From positions 17,461 through 46,988 of the forward strand of contig DDII01000058.1 of assembly GCA_002338445.1 (NCBI GenBank): DNA of 29,528 nt, written 5' to 3'. The stretch's first letter is position 1, and every line of letters starts with the position of its first letter. The translations under genes were made by a program, and so were the position numbers. This document shows positions 9,001-14,777 of the stretch, one piece after another. The DNA is from Cellvibrionales bacterium UBA1854 (GTDB lineage: Bacteria > Pseudomonadota > Gammaproteobacteria > Pseudomonadales > Porticoccaceae). The notes below the pieces were generated by a model, which did no database searches, was not told where the DNA came from, and saw only the letters and a program-made list of their open reading frames with translations.

Positions 9001-10427
9001 CTAGGGATTTCATCATACTGAAGCCTGGCGTGCACGAGACCTAATGTATGGCCTATCTCATGTGCAAGTATCAATGATGATCCGTCCAAACTAATAGCCG
9101 CTTTATTAGAGCGATTTTGATATGCATTCTCATAATCAATGATTCCATCATTGAGGGCACCCATCAAAGTCGCAAGGCCTCCTGTGCCTAACGAGGCATA
9201 TGAACTAGCGTGAATTATCAGATCCGGTTTTCGTGAAAATAAATTATCAAGGCCTGTAAATATTCCATCACGGTTCTCAAGAGCATGCATAACATCAGTT
9301 GCACTTAGCTCGACATCATTTCCTAGATAATATTCTCCGATATTTTTTAATCTGACTTTAAGATCGGAATCTGCAAAGGAGAGGTTAGCTACTGATATTA
9401 TCTGTGCTAGTCTAGCAGCTATTTCCCCACCGAGACTTACTACACGGGCCGAATCCCCATAAGTAAAGGCAACCTCAATAATAACTTCATTATGCTTGTC
9501 TGCATCGTGAGATGACATGGCCTTGAGTTTTTCATTAAAATCAGACATCCCATCACCGTCCGTATCGGTAATGGTATCAATGTTCTTTAGGGATAGCGTA
9601 AAATCTGGCAATTCGGTCTGATCTAACCGAGAGTAAATGTAACGGACTAAGGTGGCCTCATCCCTTTTAATCCATATAACAACATCTCTAAATTCAGGTC
9701 TTTCTTGAAAATGACTGTCTAATGGCCTTGTTAAATTACCAACAGCTGTTAGATTAGCAATGCCGTCGTGATCGTAACTCACAGTGGTGGAGACAGAGCC
9801 TTTCCTTATAAAACTTCCTGCACCGTTTGTCACTGACACCAAAACCTCGAGTTCATCAGAGACTCCTCGTAAATCTAAATTGACTAATTTATCTACGAAA
9901 ACACTAAATCCAGTTTCTGTAAATGAGGCTCGTAAAGGGCTTTCAAAGACTACTTTGTTACTTGTTTGGCTAAAAACACCAAATCGGTTAGCGAATAATT
10001 GAGGATCCTCATTCATTGCGACCCGGTCAATATTTGAGTCTTCAGAAAAAAGTGCTATGGAGAAATACTGATCTCCATATGCCTCGGAAATTGCATATAT
10101 GGGCACTGATACACTTACCTGCTGCACCTCATCGCTGTATGAGATCGATGGGATCTTTACCTCTCCAACAATATAATAAGGTCCCACCCCTCCTATTCGG
10201 TCGCTTATCCTTAATTTAACATTTAGCTCTCCACTCTGATCGATTTCTTTATTGAAGATGAGGCCAAATAATAGATCTGCCTTTGTTTGATTAACGCGCT
10301 CAAGCAAACAAGGACACTTTATAGATACTTCAGGTGCACTAGCCGAAACCACAAAGGCGTTGAGGACGATTATAATACTCAACAGCAGTCTAATTGAACA
10401 ACGAACACAAATACCAAACTCGAACAT
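6024..10427 (-). CDS. Giant secreted double protease: metzincin-like zinc protease + TSP3/dockerin cassette + S41 serine protease
   Basis: The protein has 1467 residues, with a signal peptide of about 1-30 (ends VVSASA). Order: unknown beta-rich N-terminus (31-285); a calcium loop DTDGDGMSDFNE (about 289); a zinc metalloprotease domain with HEIGHTLGLVH at 456-466 and a Met-turn TIMGYR near 495 (metzincin pattern HExxHxxGxxH); TSP3-like acidic repeats (about 628-713); the pair CSLC; a beta domain; a dockerin-like pair (about 790-860, with VNRDGRVTSADAL); a DVN-containing domain to about 920; then an S41 (tail-specific/CTP-like) region starting at NDTYLWYDELPD (about 995), with a PDZ-like stretch near 1060-1115 and the Ser/Lys dyad candidates S1309 (SASE) and K1335 (GKPYG). 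The start lies directly against the stop of the 183-residue gene; the 3' end overlaps the sigma gene. Both active-site signatures look intact. Substrates are unknown. Confidence 0.88.
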   Translation of the reverse strand: MFEFGICVRCSIRLLLSIIIVLNAFVVSASAPEVSIKCPCLLERVNQTKADLLFGLIFNKEIDQSGELNVKLRISDRIGGVGPYYIVGEVKIPSISYSDEVQQVSVSVPIYAISEAYGDQYFSIALFSEDSNIDRVAMNEDPQLFANRFGVFSQTSNKVVFESPLRASFTETGFSVFVDKLVNLDLRGVSDELEVLVSVTNGAGSFIRKGSVSTTVSYDHDGIANLTAVGNLTRPLDSHFQERPEFRDVVIWIKRDEATLVRYIYSRLDQTELPDFTLSLKNIDTITDTDGDGMSDFNEKLKAMSSHDADKHNEVIIEVAFTYGDSARVVSLGGEIAARLAQIISVANLSFADSDLKVRLKNIGEYYLGNDVELSATDVMHALENRDGIFTGLDNLFSRKPDLIIHASSYASLGTGGLATLMGALNDGIIDYENAYQNRSNKAAISLDGSSLILAHEIGHTLGLVHARLQYDEIPRGTFRWSHGYGVHNNFVTIMGYRSAFGGASRVGFFSSPNIVCGQNLLPCGVAKEDFLRGADSVSSIKITANQVAAISNGFPPHIEIIGNNFTTVRNVDEFLSLGVSAFDPEDGEISESIRKSLRAATLATNNYNYEQIYSVTDSNQNTSQVVRLINAPTELDTDGDTISDFDELVIGTDFQLADSDGDGVEDNIDEMPTDAGEVIDTDLDGMGDTKDTDDDGDGVSDLQEVMDGTNPLDSLDCSLCPDSVSGHIYDWKSHTLMEAVDLTLTSTSENVSNPNLETTSSNELGNFTFERKFIGSNELIAEDQTRSEGYDDNITSSDALAALKIAVGINPNPDPDSDGPLTRLPVSPYQYIAADVNRDGRVTSADALTILKMAVGLESSHTAGWIFIDEKHNFWDASSNSGAGGFVTKASDVSWSDEVIKFNYPNRNVINLVGVLVGDVNASVKLSGLHSLSEDYFFSLSQEHSSPVTQWGIRDPDIEVSVPRSIWEPGVFEAHQNLAQICESPRPSDLVGTIADENNWIRSWSNDTYLWYDELPDIDPSSVLSNIEYFNLMKTDGLTPAGKLKDPPGYHHTIPTEQYLSEVAGAPRYGYGMEVMFFNPPQTRRIFVIFNQPGTAAFSNAVDRGTEILSVNGELVAGGDQAIILQGLNPTSLGATNNFLVRSWGSSSTRNVIMQSEEIPQNHVMRRAFFNVESSLEAQVTRVGYLLFNDHSVHSEGELVEDFSWLVSQNIDELVLDLRYNRGGLSYIASQVGYMVAGESSLGKVFLRYAFNEKHPIFDPVTGGLISAWNFLSQTYGDPAVTGLSLNRPLPALDLSRVFILADRNTCSASELIINGLRGIGVEVVLIGGGTCGKPYGGYYTDNCGTTYYTIQMKAANEAGFGDYSDGFIPTLGRDYGGSEVGGCLVDDFLGNPLGSRDEHMLSAALHYVANGNCPNTTPDTFQKSAFSERLGMGQRMDSSFRGSIMNIPPNHTKVTSAEPRSLSDE

Positions 10428-10979
10428 CTATTCTACAACCTCAAATGTTTTTATAGGTGCAGGATATTCAGCAGACAGTTCAGTTGGATAATCGATGTCA
10501 TCTCCCCAAGTGACCGCCTCGACTTCAGTAACTATTCCATCGAAATCGTCACCAGAGAACTCATACACTCCTGAGCTTGTTTTTAGAAATATATCCACAG
10601 AATTATCTGTGACAGTGGCCACTCCTTTACCTGAATCTCCAAATGAAATATGGAATTGGGTATAAGTCGCCTGTCTCTCGACAACCTCAACTAATCCGGC
10701 AAATTGTAAGGCTTGGCCCCGAGAGATACCAGATACCTTGAAGTTAGACCCGACAGAAAGCCCTTTAAAGTCTGAGCGTTTTCTTATAAATTTGGCCTTC
10801 CTTGGGTGTTGAGTTTTTGCATCCCGTGACAAAAATTCAGGAGTGTCAGCTGGCTCAAGTGGAAATGTAGCACCTTCAGGATCGAGCGCACTCAAATCAT
10901 CCTCATCCATTAGATAGATAAATGACCCCAGAGGGGCAAAAACCATAAGCACTAACGGAAAAATATATATTTGTCTCAT
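10428..10979 (-). CDS. Membrane-anchored hypothetical protein coupled to the double protease
   Basis: The protein has 183 residues. N-terminal residues 4-24 are hydrophobic (signal anchor or uncleaved signal); an acidic, proline-containing segment (24-50) and a basic stretch (about 58-70) follow, then a beta-rich domain (70-150: VSGISRGQALQFAG, GVYEFSGDDFDG). No family is recognised. The stop codon TAG is immediately followed by the ATG of the double protease (zero-base gap), implying translational coupling and probably equimolar production. Its own ATG overlaps a possible tiny ORF (ATGA). Inference: a dedicated partner, such as an inhibitor, chaperone or export factor for the protease; not demonstrable from sequence. 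Confidence 0.75.
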   Translation of the reverse strand: MRQIYIFPLVLMVFAPLGSFIYLMDEDDLSALDPEGATFPLEPADTPEFLSRDAKTQHPRKAKFIRKRSDFKGLSVGSNFKVSGISRGQALQFAGLVEVVERQATYTQFHISFGDSGKGVATVTDNSVDIFLKTSSGVYEFSGDDFDGIVTEVEAVTWGDDIDYPTELSAEYPAPIKTFEVVE

Positions 10980-11089
10980 GCATTTCCGGTCGGCAAGAGA
11001 TATAGGATTTTAGCTCGCTCACCAGTCATAAGGATTTCTATAGAAAACCCCAAGATCACCGCAAAAGTGCGAGCATTCATTGAGACCAT
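10976..11089 (-). CDS. Possible 37-residue leader or small membrane peptide
   Basis: An ATG ORF (MVSMNARTFAVILGF...) starts 8 bases after the stop of the 76-residue gene, and its TGA overlaps the ATG of the 183-residue gene in an ATGA arrangement. It contains a hydrophobic stretch (FAVILGFSIEILM). No good Shine-Dalgarno sequence. The spacing on both sides is what gives it interest; it could be a translated leader or chance. Confidence 0.28.
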   Translation of the reverse strand: MVSMNARTFAVILGFSIEILMTGERAKILYLLPTGNA

Positions 11090-11097
11090 TTACGTTT

Positions 11098-11328
11098 TTA
11101 AAACAACCAGCGTCCGTTTGGCCTACTATCTTCGAGATGATGCTCTAACTCAAGCATAAACTCTCCCACAAGGTCCTTCGCGGTACCGTCTTGTAAATGA
11201 TGATTAATATAGGCCAACCTTCGCCACACTTCCTCCAAAGTTTCGCTCTTATTCTTTACCTCAAACGGAAGCTCACCCGAGACCTGCTTGATTTCCCTTC
11301 CGTGCTCATCGATCAAAATACGTTCCAT
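11098..11328 (-). CDS. Small hypothetical protein, 76 residues
   Basis: The protein is acidic and soluble, beginning MERILIDEHGREIK and containing ETLEEVWRRLAYINHHLQD and EFMLELEHHLED, so it is mostly helical in its second half. There is no signal peptide or TM segment. A purine-rich GGGGTAAG lies about 10-17 bases upstream of the ATG. Residue composition is typical of real proteins. I do not recognise the family. It is the most upstream gene of the left minus-strand series and diverges from the E1 gene across a 230-base gap. Confidence 0.6.
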   Translation of the reverse strand: MERILIDEHGREIKQVSGELPFEVKNKSETLEEVWRRLAYINHHLQDGTAKDLVGEFMLELEHHLEDSRPNGRWLF

Positions 11329-11558
11329 TTCAGTGACTTACCCCATACATTTTTTTAAAATAAGAAAAGATCGCTGCTTTTTACCTGACTTTAAATAATG
11401 GAGTGAGAGCTCTCCTATTAATAGCTTTTTTTAAAATACTAATCTTTTAAACATCAAATGGAGTCCAAAAAATAAGCCTATCGAAAATAATCTGGTAACA
11501 TTATGCGTGAAAGTAACCTAATTTTATACGTGCAATATCCTGCACTCAGTAAAAAAAA
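11329..11558. other. 230-base divergent intergenic region upstream of the E1 gene
   Basis: AT-rich gap between the 76-residue gene (minus) and the E1 gene (plus). It must hold the promoter of the ubiquitin-like operon, but I found no convincing -35/-10 pair, operator palindrome or RNA gene. The E1 ATG is preceded by an A-run without a clear Shine-Dalgarno sequence, suggesting weak or leader-dependent translation. Confidence 0.4.
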
Positions 11559-12665
11559 ATGGAAAGATATCTCAGACAGTCGTTAATAGATTGGTTCCCT
11601 CAAAAAAAAGTTCAAAATTGTAGAATTGCAATCGTCGGCTGCGGCGCAATTGGCAACGAAGTGGCAAAAAATCTTGCCCTCATGGGAATTGGTAGCATTG
11701 ACCTATTTGACTTCGATAGCATTGAAATACATAACCTTACCAAAAGTGTCCTATTCCGTGAAGAGGATGTCGGATGCATGAAAGTAGAAATCATCGCTTT
11801 TCGTCTGACAGAACTGAATCCAAATATCTCTGTCAAGCCTCACCAAGGTGATTTCTGGGATACCCTTTCGTTACTACAAATGAACAACTATTCATGCATT
11901 ATTGGATGTGTTGATAATTTTGAAGCCCGAATAAGACTTAATCTTATGTGTAAAGTTGCAGGCTGCAATTTTATCGATACAGGTATTGACAGCAAGTTCG
12001 TACAGGTATCTATTTTCCCCTACAAAAAAAATTCATCTGCAAGCTGTTATGAGTGTAGTTTACCAAATTCAGTATATGCGCGTATGCAAGAGCGTTATTC
12101 ATGCGGCTGGCTAAGAAATTTAGCCTTCATCGAAAAAAAGATACCTACTACCGTTATAACCTCCAGTCTCGCAGGATCTCTCGCCGCATCACAAGCCTTG
12201 CAATTAATTATTGAAGATAAACTTAAGGACTCCTCACGCTTATTTGCGAACTCTTTCACCGGTGAGACTGTTATAAGCAAGATTGAGAAAAATAACCAAT
12301 GTCCTTGTTGCGCCGACTTAAAGAAAACTATTGTAATTACATCCAAAAATGCTCTGATCGACAATGTAGTATTAAACTTCTCTGATAAGAATCAGTTAAT
12401 CGAGACGAGTGAACCAATCTTAATCTCAATGCGATGTGTAAACTGTAATCCAGAACATGATGCCAAAATAATATTCGACAGAGCAGAGAAATTTGATTCT
12501 AGCCATACAGTATGTCCAAGGTGTTCGTTTGAAAGCGTTGTCTTTGATATACGTGATCGATTTTCAGTATCCGAACTCAAGGAATATTTCTCCGGACGAC
12601 GTTTGCAAGTAAAATTTATTAGGGTAGATTCTATTGACTTAACTACAATAATAGAGATGGAGTAA
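11559..12665 (+). CDS. E1-like ubiquitin-activating enzyme (ThiF/MoeB/UBA family) with zinc-ribbon C-terminus
   Basis: The protein has 368 residues. It should adenylate the C-terminal glycine of the small Ubl encoded next and pass it as a thioester to the E2. Visible: the RYLRQ start typical of ThiF proteins; Rossmann loop GCGAIG (27-32); acidic strand DLFDFDSIEIHNL with NLTKS in place of the common NLNRQ; CVDNFEARIRLN; first zinc pair C163/C166 (CYEC) with C248-C251 (CPCC); the crossover-loop region holding C182 (YSCGW), a candidate catalytic thiol; then SLAGSLAASQALQL. Unusual: about 100 extra C-terminal residues with CVNC (293/296) and CPRC (319/322), forming a likely second zinc ribbon. 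First gene of a four-gene operon; the next gene begins 5 bases downstream, its Shine-Dalgarno GGAG lying in the last codons here. Confidence 0.93.
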   Translation: MERYLRQSLIDWFPQKKVQNCRIAIVGCGAIGNEVAKNLALMGIGSIDLFDFDSIEIHNLTKSVLFREEDVGCMKVEIIAFRLTELNPNISVKPHQGDFWDTLSLLQMNNYSCIIGCVDNFEARIRLNLMCKVAGCNFIDTGIDSKFVQVSIFPYKKNSSASCYECSLPNSVYARMQERYSCGWLRNLAFIEKKIPTTVITSSLAGSLAASQALQLIIEDKLKDSSRLFANSFTGETVISKIEKNNQCPCCADLKKTIVITSKNALIDNVVLNFSDKNQLIETSEPILISMRCVNCNPEHDAKIIFDRAEKFDSSHTVCPRCSFESVVFDIRDRFSVSELKEYFSGRRLQVKFIRVDSIDLTTIIEME

Positions 12666-12670
12666 TTTAT

Positions 12671-12922
12671 ATGTCTGAAATAAGTATTACTATCCAAACG
12701 GCCGACCGCTCAAAAAAAGCTGAAGTCTCGTTAGGAGTGAACAGCACTGGCGAAGATGTGCTTCAAGCAGCAATTAGTAACTGGTCACTGCCTACAGATA
12801 CAGACTACAGTCTTGTTAATGCAGTTTCTGGAAAGACTATTAAGTCTAATTCAAGCTTGAGAGCAAGTTTTATTAGGGATGGTGATGTTTTAGAAGTGCA
12901 ACCAGTTCTTGTGGCGGGCTAA
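12671..12922 (+). CDS. Ubiquitin-like modifier (single beta-grasp domain) ending in Gly
   Basis: The protein has 83 residues. The layout fits a beta-grasp fold: strand ISITIQTAD, strand KKAEVSLGV, helix STGEDVLQAAISNW, strand YSLVN, strand KTIKS, then SLRASFIRDGDVLEVQPV. The RDGDVLEV turn before the last strand is a common feature of bacterial ubiquitin-like proteins (for example YukD-like). The chain stops directly after VLVAG, so the terminal glycine needed for activation is already exposed and no processing is required. GGAG lies 8 bases upstream of the ATG. The neighbours (E1, E2 and JAB) support the modifier role. Homology of the sequence alone would be weak; context makes the call. Confidence 0.85.
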   Translation: MSEISITIQTADRSKKAEVSLGVNSTGEDVLQAAISNWSLPTDTDYSLVNAVSGKTIKSNSSLRASFIRDGDVLEVQPVLVAG

Positions 12923-12925
12923 TTT

Positions 12926-13486
12926 ATGAATACATCTGCAGACCGTTTAACACAGGATATCAGCAGATTAGAGGAATTGGCCCGGGATTTATATCCAAGA
13001 CTTAAAATCGTATCTAAAACCGGATCACTAGGCGAAGACATAATGTTAACTGGATTTTGTGCAATTAAATTACAACTTTTCTATCCGACGGTACCCTCAA
13101 CTCAGTATCCCAAAAAGATCCAGGAGCGGACAGACATAACTATTAAGCTGCTATCCCGTTATCCATATGTTGAACCCACAGCGGAAATTTCGACACCGAT
13201 TTATCATCCAAATGTGTATGCATCAGGAAAAGTCTGTTTAGGGACACGATGGTTCCCATCTCAATATCTTGATCAGGTTGTGAGGCGAATAATTCAGATA
13301 ATTACTTATGACGATTGCATACTAAACGAATCATCGGTTGCAAACCGGCATGCGCTAAACTGGTACAAACGGATAATTAAAAATTATCCTGATTTTTTTC
13401 CGACACATAAACAACTCTTTAAAGATGAGAGCGATACCAAAATCTCATGGATTGAAATCAAAACTAGTGCAGATCAGCACAATTAA
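12926..13486 (+). CDS. E2-like ubiquitin-conjugating enzyme (UBC fold)
   Basis: The protein has 186 residues. It carries the hallmark set of an active E2: YPYVEPTAEIS strand region with prolines, the HPN motif at 94-96 (IYHPNVYASGKVCLG), the catalytic Cys at 104 exactly ten residues after His94 as in eukaryotic E2s, and a following W-P pair (RWFPS). The N-terminal helix (about 5-22) and C-terminal helices (about 118-150) are in place; a 35-residue tail follows. Its ATG is 3 bases after the Ubl stop. It should accept the Ubl thioester from the E1 and transfer it to a target. No E3-like (RING) gene is visible, so transfer is probably direct. Resembles the E2 of Bil-type operons more than that of CBASS, where E1 and E2 are fused. 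Confidence 0.93.
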   Translation: MNTSADRLTQDISRLEELARDLYPRLKIVSKTGSLGEDIMLTGFCAIKLQLFYPTVPSTQYPKKIQERTDITIKLLSRYPYVEPTAEISTPIYHPNVYASGKVCLGTRWFPSQYLDQVVRRIIQIITYDDCILNESSVANRHALNWYKRIIKNYPDFFPTHKQLFKDESDTKISWIEIKTSADQHN

Positions 13487-13500
13487 TTGGATTCTTTAAA

Positions 13501-14070
13501 ATGAAGTGGACCTCAATTAAATCAAAGATTACCACCATAAAATTAGAGAAGGCTGAGATTGATTGGTGTCCAATTGAGCTTGATTCGCTTGAAAATGGTG
13601 CTCAAAATTATCCACTAATTTTATACCCTGATGCTATTCGTAAAAAAATCATGAAACATGTCCAAGATCAAAACGTTGAATTAGGCGGTCTACTCGTTGG
13701 AAGTATTGTTGGCTGTGCCGATTCAGTTGAAGAGATACTTGCAATAGTCGTGAGAGATGCCATCCCCAGCGTGGATTATGAATCATCCGCTGTCTCTTTA
13801 ACTATGAGCCCAAAAGTTTGGCAGTCTGCCAACTCAGGGCTAAGTGCCGAGATGCTCGTAATAGGCTGGTACCACAGTCATCCCAATTTAGGTGCATTTT
13901 TTAGCTGTGTGGATAAAAAAACACAAAAAGATTTTTTCAATAATAACTATAATTTAGGTTTAGTTATTGATCCAGTGCGTGAAGAAGAAAAGTGGTATAT
14001 CGGCGCTGAGGCACATGAGATTACGGAGAGTCAAGTACGAACCTTTGGCTTTGGACTTTGCCTTGATTGA
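13501..14070 (+). CDS. JAB/JAMM metalloprotease, likely Ubl isopeptidase
   Basis: The protein has 189 residues. The full JAMM zinc motif is present: Glu60 in VELGGLLVG, then H125-S-H127-P with S135 and D138 in HSHPNLGAFFSCVD (HxH-x7-S-x2-D). The expected job is to remove the Ubl from targets or clear adducts, as in JAB-containing Bil, Bub and CBASS type II (Cap3) operons. About 45 N-terminal residues precede the core and are not recognised. It is the fourth and last gene, starting 14 bases after the E2 stop. A tRNA-Gly on the opposite strand follows 41 bases later. Confidence 0.93.
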   Translation: MKWTSIKSKITTIKLEKAEIDWCPIELDSLENGAQNYPLILYPDAIRKKIMKHVQDQNVELGGLLVGSIVGCADSVEEILAIVVRDAIPSVDYESSAVSLTMSPKVWQSANSGLSAEMLVIGWYHSHPNLGAFFSCVDKKTQKDFFNNNYNLGLVIDPVREEEKWYIGAEAHEITESQVRTFGFGLCLD

Positions 14071-14079
14071 AAAATAACC

Positions 14080-14096
14080 AGATGTGTCTTATCTGA
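14080..14096 (-). terminator. Weak terminator-like hairpin between JAB gene and tRNA-Gly
   Basis: Stem CAGAT / ATCTG with a 7-base loop; on the minus strand it is followed by GTTATTTTTC, so it could end the tRNA-Gly transcript. The stem is only 5 bp, hence low confidence. The plus strand has no T-run for the JAB transcript. Confidence 0.3.
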
Positions 14097-14111
14097 CTTC
14101 TCGAACAAAAA

Positions 14112-14187
14112 TGGAGCGGGAAACCGGGTTCGAACCGGCGACCTGTACCTTGGCAAGGTACCGCTCTACCAACTGAGCTATTCCCGC
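14112..14187 (-). tRNA. tRNA-Gly (anticodon GCC)
   Basis: On the minus strand a full 76-base cloverleaf reads from GCGGGAATAGCTCAGTTGG to the encoded CCA end. The anticodon loop TTGCCAA gives GCC. The T-arm GGTTCGAACC is canonical. It is convergent with the ubiquitin-like operon. Confidence 0.97.
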
Positions 14188-14420
14188 AAATACTTTTGTC
14201 TAATGCAGCCCCCGCAGAGTCTTAAGTGCTGCGCACATTCACCATTACTATATACTTTCTGTAAGTTTCATTGGAGAGCTAGTCATCGTCTAAAACTTGT
14301 TTAAAAAACTTGACACATATATTTTAGAACTTTTTTAATAAACTTGCAGCATGGCTTTCCAGTTTATTCTGAATCAAAAAAGTTTTAATTTGATTAGTCA
14401 TTAAACGATCTTCGGCTTAT
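14188..14420. other. 233-base gap between tRNA-Gly and EF-hand gene
   Basis: AT-rich. It should hold the tRNA-Gly promoter on the minus strand (TATAGT at 14247-14252 is a possible -10 box). A consensus TTGACA on the plus strand at 14310-14315 has only a poor TTTAAT 18 bases later and no downstream plus-strand gene. No ORF is supported. Confidence 0.35.
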
Positions 14421-14777
14421 TTACTTTTTTTTCCCCCACTTCACAGGCTTCATAAACTCCTCTTTGGAGAGAAGCCCGTCGCCATTTAAATCACGCCTTT
14501 TCATCCGAGATTCTACTTGTGACTCAGGCGTCCAGTCTGGGTTCCTCTCCCATGGAGGAGTGCCCTGTTGAGAACGTATCATTCCTAGGAATTCAGAATT
14601 ATCCAAATTTCCATCACTATTTTTGTCCCAAGAGCGGAAATAACTGCCTCTTTTTTCGTTTCTTTCTGACTTATCAGTTTTAATGTCTTTTTTATGTTCA
14701 TCCGAAAAGATACCTCCGCTAAAAAATAAAGCGATTAAAACTAAAGAAACAACTGTTTGCGTTTTTAAATTACACAT
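14421..14777 (-). CDS. Small secreted EF-hand calcium-binding protein
   Basis: The protein has 118 residues. A strong Shine-Dalgarno sequence (GAGGAG, 8 bases before the ATG) fixes the start. Signal peptide about 1-25 (VVSLVLIALFFSGGIFS). Two canonical EF-hand loops: D51-KNSDGNLDNS-E62 and D96-LNGDGLLSKE-E107, separated by a linker rich in Pro, Trp and Arg; the C-terminus is basic (KKK). Paired EF-hands in small periplasmic proteins bind calcium; the partner is unknown. It sits alone between two tRNA genes. Confidence 0.82.
   Translation of the reverse strand: MCNLKTQTVVSLVLIALFFSGGIFSDEHKKDIKTDKSERNEKRGSYFRSWDKNSDGNLDNSEFLGMIRSQQGTPPWERNPDWTPESQVESRMKRRDLNGDGLLSKEEFMKPVKWGKKK

Noticed and set aside
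10971..11159. 62-codon plus-strand ORF across the start of the 183-residue gene
   Set aside because: It is antisense to two minus-strand genes with better start context.
11398..11408. ATGGAGTGAGA resembling the tRNA-Gly end ATGGAGCGGGA at 14111-14121, as possible attachment repeats around the Ubl operon
   Set aside because: Only 9 of 11 bases match, part of it outside the conserved tRNA end, and there is no integrase. Likely chance.
11559..14070. CBASS type II ancillary genes
   Set aside because: In CBASS type II, E1 and E2 are fused in Cap2 and sit beside a CD-NTase and an effector; here E1 and E2 are separate, a Ubl is present, and no CD-NTase is visible.
14310..14339. TTGACA on the plus strand as a promoter
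   Set aside because: The -10 partner is poor and no plus-strand gene follows; only noted in the gap description.
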